Shown here in pieces: positions 5,480 to 7,283 of a DNA stretch of 7,283 nucleotides. Position 1 is the stretch's first letter. Each line of letters opens with the position of its first letter. The DNA is taken from assembly GCA_964352225.1 (NCBI GenBank), contig CAYGRM010000342.1, forward strand, positions 1 to 7,283, read 5' to 3'. The stretch is from CAJQQY01 sp964352225 (GTDB lineage: Bacteria; Bacteroidota; Bacteroidia; Chitinophagales; Saprospiraceae). The notes under the pieces were generated by a model. That model ran no database searches, was not told the DNA's origin, and was given only the letters and a program-made list of their open reading frames with translations. The position numbers were made by a program, and so were the translations under genes.

Positions 5480-5935
5480 ATGGGAAATATATTTCATTGG
5501 CTACTGAAAGGATGCAACTTTTTTACTTCTATATTATTCGCTTTCGTTGGAACTATCGTTTTGATTTATGGTGGATATGAAATTTTGTTAGCTACTCAAA
5601 GTATTATTGATCATACCAAAGGAGAAGAAAAAATCATAGTCGAAATACTCAAAGGATTAGACTTAGTTTTTTTAGGAATTGTGATTCAAATATTAGGAGT
5701 AGGAGTTTATGAGTTGTTTGTTGGTCCGATTGAGAGTCTTCCTGAATGGTTAACTATCGATAAGTTTGATCAACTCAAAGGATTATTAGTCAAAGCTTCT
5801 ATTACCGTAGTCAGTATATCCTTTGTAGGAAAAGCTGTAACTTGGGATGGAGGAGAAGACATCATGTACTATGGCTTAGGGATTGGAGTAATCATCGCTG
5901 CCTTGAGTTACTTTATAAAAGTGAAGGGGAAGTAA
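5480..5935 (+). CDS. UPF0114-like (YqhA-type) integral membrane protein
   Basis: A 151-residue multi-pass inner-membrane protein resembling the UPF0114 family (E. coli YqhA type, about 160 residues), whose function is unknown. Hydrophobic segments lie at about residues 14-38, 61-81, 106-121 and 128-147. The best family marks are the LKGLDLVFLGIVIQILGVGVYELFV block (about 58-81) and the following LKGLLVKASITVVSISFV block (about 99-116). An in-frame ATG at 5390 would add 30 residues rich in Lys and Asn that are encoded across a poly-A tract. The ATG at 5480 is preferred because it begins at the conserved part and has an A-rich leader. The PH-like gene starts 62 bp downstream on the same strand with no hairpin between, so the two may be co-transcribed. 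Confidence 0.78.
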   Translation: MGNIFHWLLKGCNFFTSILFAFVGTIVLIYGGYEILLATQSIIDHTKGEEKIIVEILKGLDLVFLGIVIQILGVGVYELFVGPIESLPEWLTIDKFDQLKGLLVKASITVVSISFVGKAVTWDGGEDIMYYGLGIGVIIAALSYFIKVKGK

Positions 5936-5997
5936 TATTTTAGAGAAAATCACCCGATCATTTATTCATATTTACTCAAAGTCTTAATTATAATATT

Positions 5998-6357
5998 ATG
6001 GTTAAAATTTCAAAAGAAGAAGGTAATTTTCACTTCAACGTTGAGGGTTTACATAAGTTATGGGCTTTAAAAAGTCAGTTAGTCATTCCTATTAATAATG
6101 TTGTGCGAGCCTATCAGAATAGGGAACAATTGAGTGGATGGTGGAAAGGAATCAGAATGCCTGGCACTTATGTCCCCGGACTCATCACCGCTGGAACATT
6201 TTATCAATCTGGCGAAAAAATCTTTTGGGATGTGGTGAATAAAGACGATGCCATTATTATTGAGTTAGAAGATGAGAGTTACAAAAAATTAATCATTCAA
6301 GTAGAAAATCCAGCAGAAGCTATTGACTTTATTAATGACTCGCTGGAGTTTGTTTAA
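5998..6357 (+). CDS. PH-like domain protein (119 aa)
   Basis: A soluble 119-residue protein that looks like a bacterial pleckstrin-homology-like single-domain protein; the exact family is not certain. Strand-rich segments come first (FHFNVEGLHKLWALKSQLVIPINNVVRAY, about residues 11-39), then a conserved-looking centre (GWWKGIRMPGTYVPGLITAGTF, about 47-68), then FWDV (76-79), two further strands and a C-terminal helix (NPAEAIDFINDSLEF) that would cap the barrel. There is no signal peptide or membrane helix. It follows the UPF0114-like gene by 62 bp and may share its transcript. Its stop codon lies only 10 bp from that of the convergent lipoprotein gene. The coding call is strong, the fold call moderate, and the ligand or partner is unknown. 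Confidence 0.75.
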   Translation: MVKISKEEGNFHFNVEGLHKLWALKSQLVIPINNVVRAYQNREQLSGWWKGIRMPGTYVPGLITAGTFYQSGEKIFWDVVNKDDAIIIELEDESYKKLIIQVENPAEAIDFINDSLEFV

Positions 6358-6367
6358 GACCTATAAT

Positions 6368-7069
6368 TTATTCATTCAAAATTTCACAAGTCAAAACCTC
6401 CTGAGTAGAAAGGTTCAATATTTTACTCCCTTCTAAAATATTATCTACTCCTTTTCCAGTAGTTTGGTTAGGAACTTCACTTTCTCTTTTGCTTTTCTGC
6501 CCAGACAACATAGCATAATCTTTAAAGAGTTGTTTCACTACCTCACCTTCATAAAAATAATCACGTTGCACATTAATATCATCTCTGGTCGTAGTATTTC
6601 CTTGATCATCTTGACCTGCGAAATTCCAAACACTTGATTGATGAAATCCGAAAATGAGTTGACCATTTTGAAAATAATAACTTGACTCTTGACCATAATG
6701 ATCTCCCATTACAAAACTTTGAGTAGCCCTTAACAAGGTATCTCCGCTGAAATAAAAAATAAAACTCCCTTCCTGAGGATCATCTGGACAACTGTAAGTT
6801 ATCTCCTTTTTTACTACTTGGTTATTATTGATTAGCGTTTCTATTCTGCTAAATTCTTTTCTAATTCCAAGGATAATTTTTTCGGTCTCCTCTGCTTCAG
6901 ATGAAGATGTCGTAGCATCATTTCGAGTCTCCTTTTCTTTTGCGACAGGCTGAACTTCATTAGTTATTGCTTCAGCCATTTCTTCAGAGGCAACAGATGC
7001 ATTTTCATTGCTACCACAGGCAGTAACTAAAAATAAAAGAAAGCTGGAGAAAATCAATTGATATTTCAT
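6368..7069 (-). CDS. Putative lipoprotein of unknown function (233 aa)
   Basis: Predicted lipoprotein: residues 1-17 form a lipoprotein signal peptide ending in LVTAC, with Cys18 as the lipidated residue. A Glu/Ala/Ser/Thr-rich, probably disordered linker follows (about 20-62). A helix-like segment (EKIILGIRKEFSRIETLINNNQVVK, about 63-87) leads to a beta-rich domain (about 88-185) with strand pairs such as EGSFIFYFSGDTLLRATQSF and SSYYFQNGQLIFGFHQSS. Cys94 and Cys228 are the only other cysteines. The beta section resembles the repeating write-out strands of small secreted Bacteroidota proteins, but no family is named. The start fits the signal peptide. The HAD gene ends 83 bp upstream on the same strand with no clear terminator between, so read-through is possible. 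The C-terminus converges on the PH-like gene. Confidence 0.8.
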   Translation of the reverse strand: MKYQLIFSSFLLFLVTACGSNENASVASEEMAEAITNEVQPVAKEKETRNDATTSSSEAEETEKIILGIRKEFSRIETLINNNQVVKKEITYSCPDDPQEGSFIFYFSGDTLLRATQSFVMGDHYGQESSYYFQNGQLIFGFHQSSVWNFAGQDDQGNTTTRDDINVQRDYFYEGEVVKQLFKDYAMLSGQKSKRESEVPNQTTGKGVDNILEGSKILNLSTQEVLTCEILNE

Positions 7070-7152
7070 TTAGTAAAATTATGGATTAGAAAAATTAGCC
7101 TATTCATCATTGTACTTAATTCCATACAGACTTAGTGCCAGAAGTTATTTTA

Positions 7153-7283
7153 CTACCCTATTTCGGCTAGTATTTGTTGATTGTTTTTAAATAAAACTCC
7201 ATGGATACCATGGTGTTTAGCACTTTGCAATTTACGAGGTGAATCGTCAATATAAATTAGATCTTCTATATCAACTTTTACTT
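7153..7283 (-). CDS. HAD-superfamily hydrolase, C-terminal part (cut by window edge)
   Basis: Only the last 42 residues are inside the window; the gene continues beyond the right edge. The translated end (VKVDIEDLIYIDDSPRKLQS and onward through AKHHGIHGVLFKNNQQILAEIG, stop TAG at 7153-7155) is a clear HAD-superfamily C-terminus. The hydrophobic strand followed by IDDSP is motif IV, whose acidic pair binds Mg2+, and the AKHHGIHGVLF segment is the helix-strand that follows it in phosphoglycolate-phosphatase-like and haloacid-dehalogenase-like members. The substrate cannot be told from this piece. It lies 83 bp upstream of the lipoprotein gene on the same strand. Confidence 0.85.
   Translation of the reverse strand, partial: VKVDIEDLIYIDDSPRKLQSAKHHGIHGVLFKNNQQILAEIG

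Noticed and set aside
7200..7214. Two CCATGG sites nine bases apart
   Set aside because: They lie within the HAD coding sequence and encode the His-His-Gly-Ile-His-Gly stretch of the conserved C-terminus, so codon content explains them.
1..7283. RNA genes, CRISPR array, transposase, phage or restriction genes
   Set aside because: No tRNA- or rRNA-like segments, spaced repeats, transposase motifs, or phage structural or nuclease motifs were seen on either strand.

Overview
This 7.3-kb window comes from an AT-rich genome that looks like a member of the Bacteroidota. Start codons follow A-rich leaders without clear Shine-Dalgarno sequences. Several secreted proteins end their signal peptides in Gln-type sites such as VAQ|, DAQ| and QGQ|. 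The gene set includes a DUF2007 protein, small two-helix membrane proteins and a lipoprotein with an LVTAC lipobox. The sequence does not support a finer taxonomic placement.

Layout, left to right: (1) a short intergenic stretch with a hairpin terminator serving the minus-strand gene beyond it; (2) a large secreted minus-strand protein combining a bulb-type-lectin-like N-terminus, an Asn-rich linker, an unassigned module and a C-terminal CAP (SCP/PR1) domain; (3) a 386-bp divergent intergenic region with an inverted repeat and a 16-bp perfect palindrome; (4) a small secreted SleB-like (Hydrolase_2) cell-wall hydrolase on the plus strand; (5) a strong bidirectional terminator; (6) three minus-strand genes: an unrecognised secreted protein, a DUF2007 protein and a membrane-anchored protein of unknown function; (7) a 64-residue two-helix membrane protein on the plus strand, convergent with an 80-residue two-helix protein whose stop codon lies inside their shared terminator; (8) a plus-strand pair, a UPF0114-like multi-pass membrane protein and a PH-like protein; (9) a minus-strand lipoprotein; (10) the C-terminal piece of a HAD-family hydrolase running off the right edge.

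Most genes look like independent transcription units separated by strong, often bidirectional hairpins; there is no large operon and no obvious multi-gene pathway. The common theme is the cell envelope: at least four exported or lipid-anchored proteins, one membrane-anchored protein and three integral membrane proteins. No RNA genes, insertion sequences, CRISPR arrays or phage genes were seen. The most distinctive items are the lectin-CAP fusion with CxxC insertions in its lectin repeats, two CATG-centred palindromes at nearly the same distance upstream of two otherwise unrelated genes, and a terminator that doubles as the last codons of a gene. No clear new multi-gene system was found.
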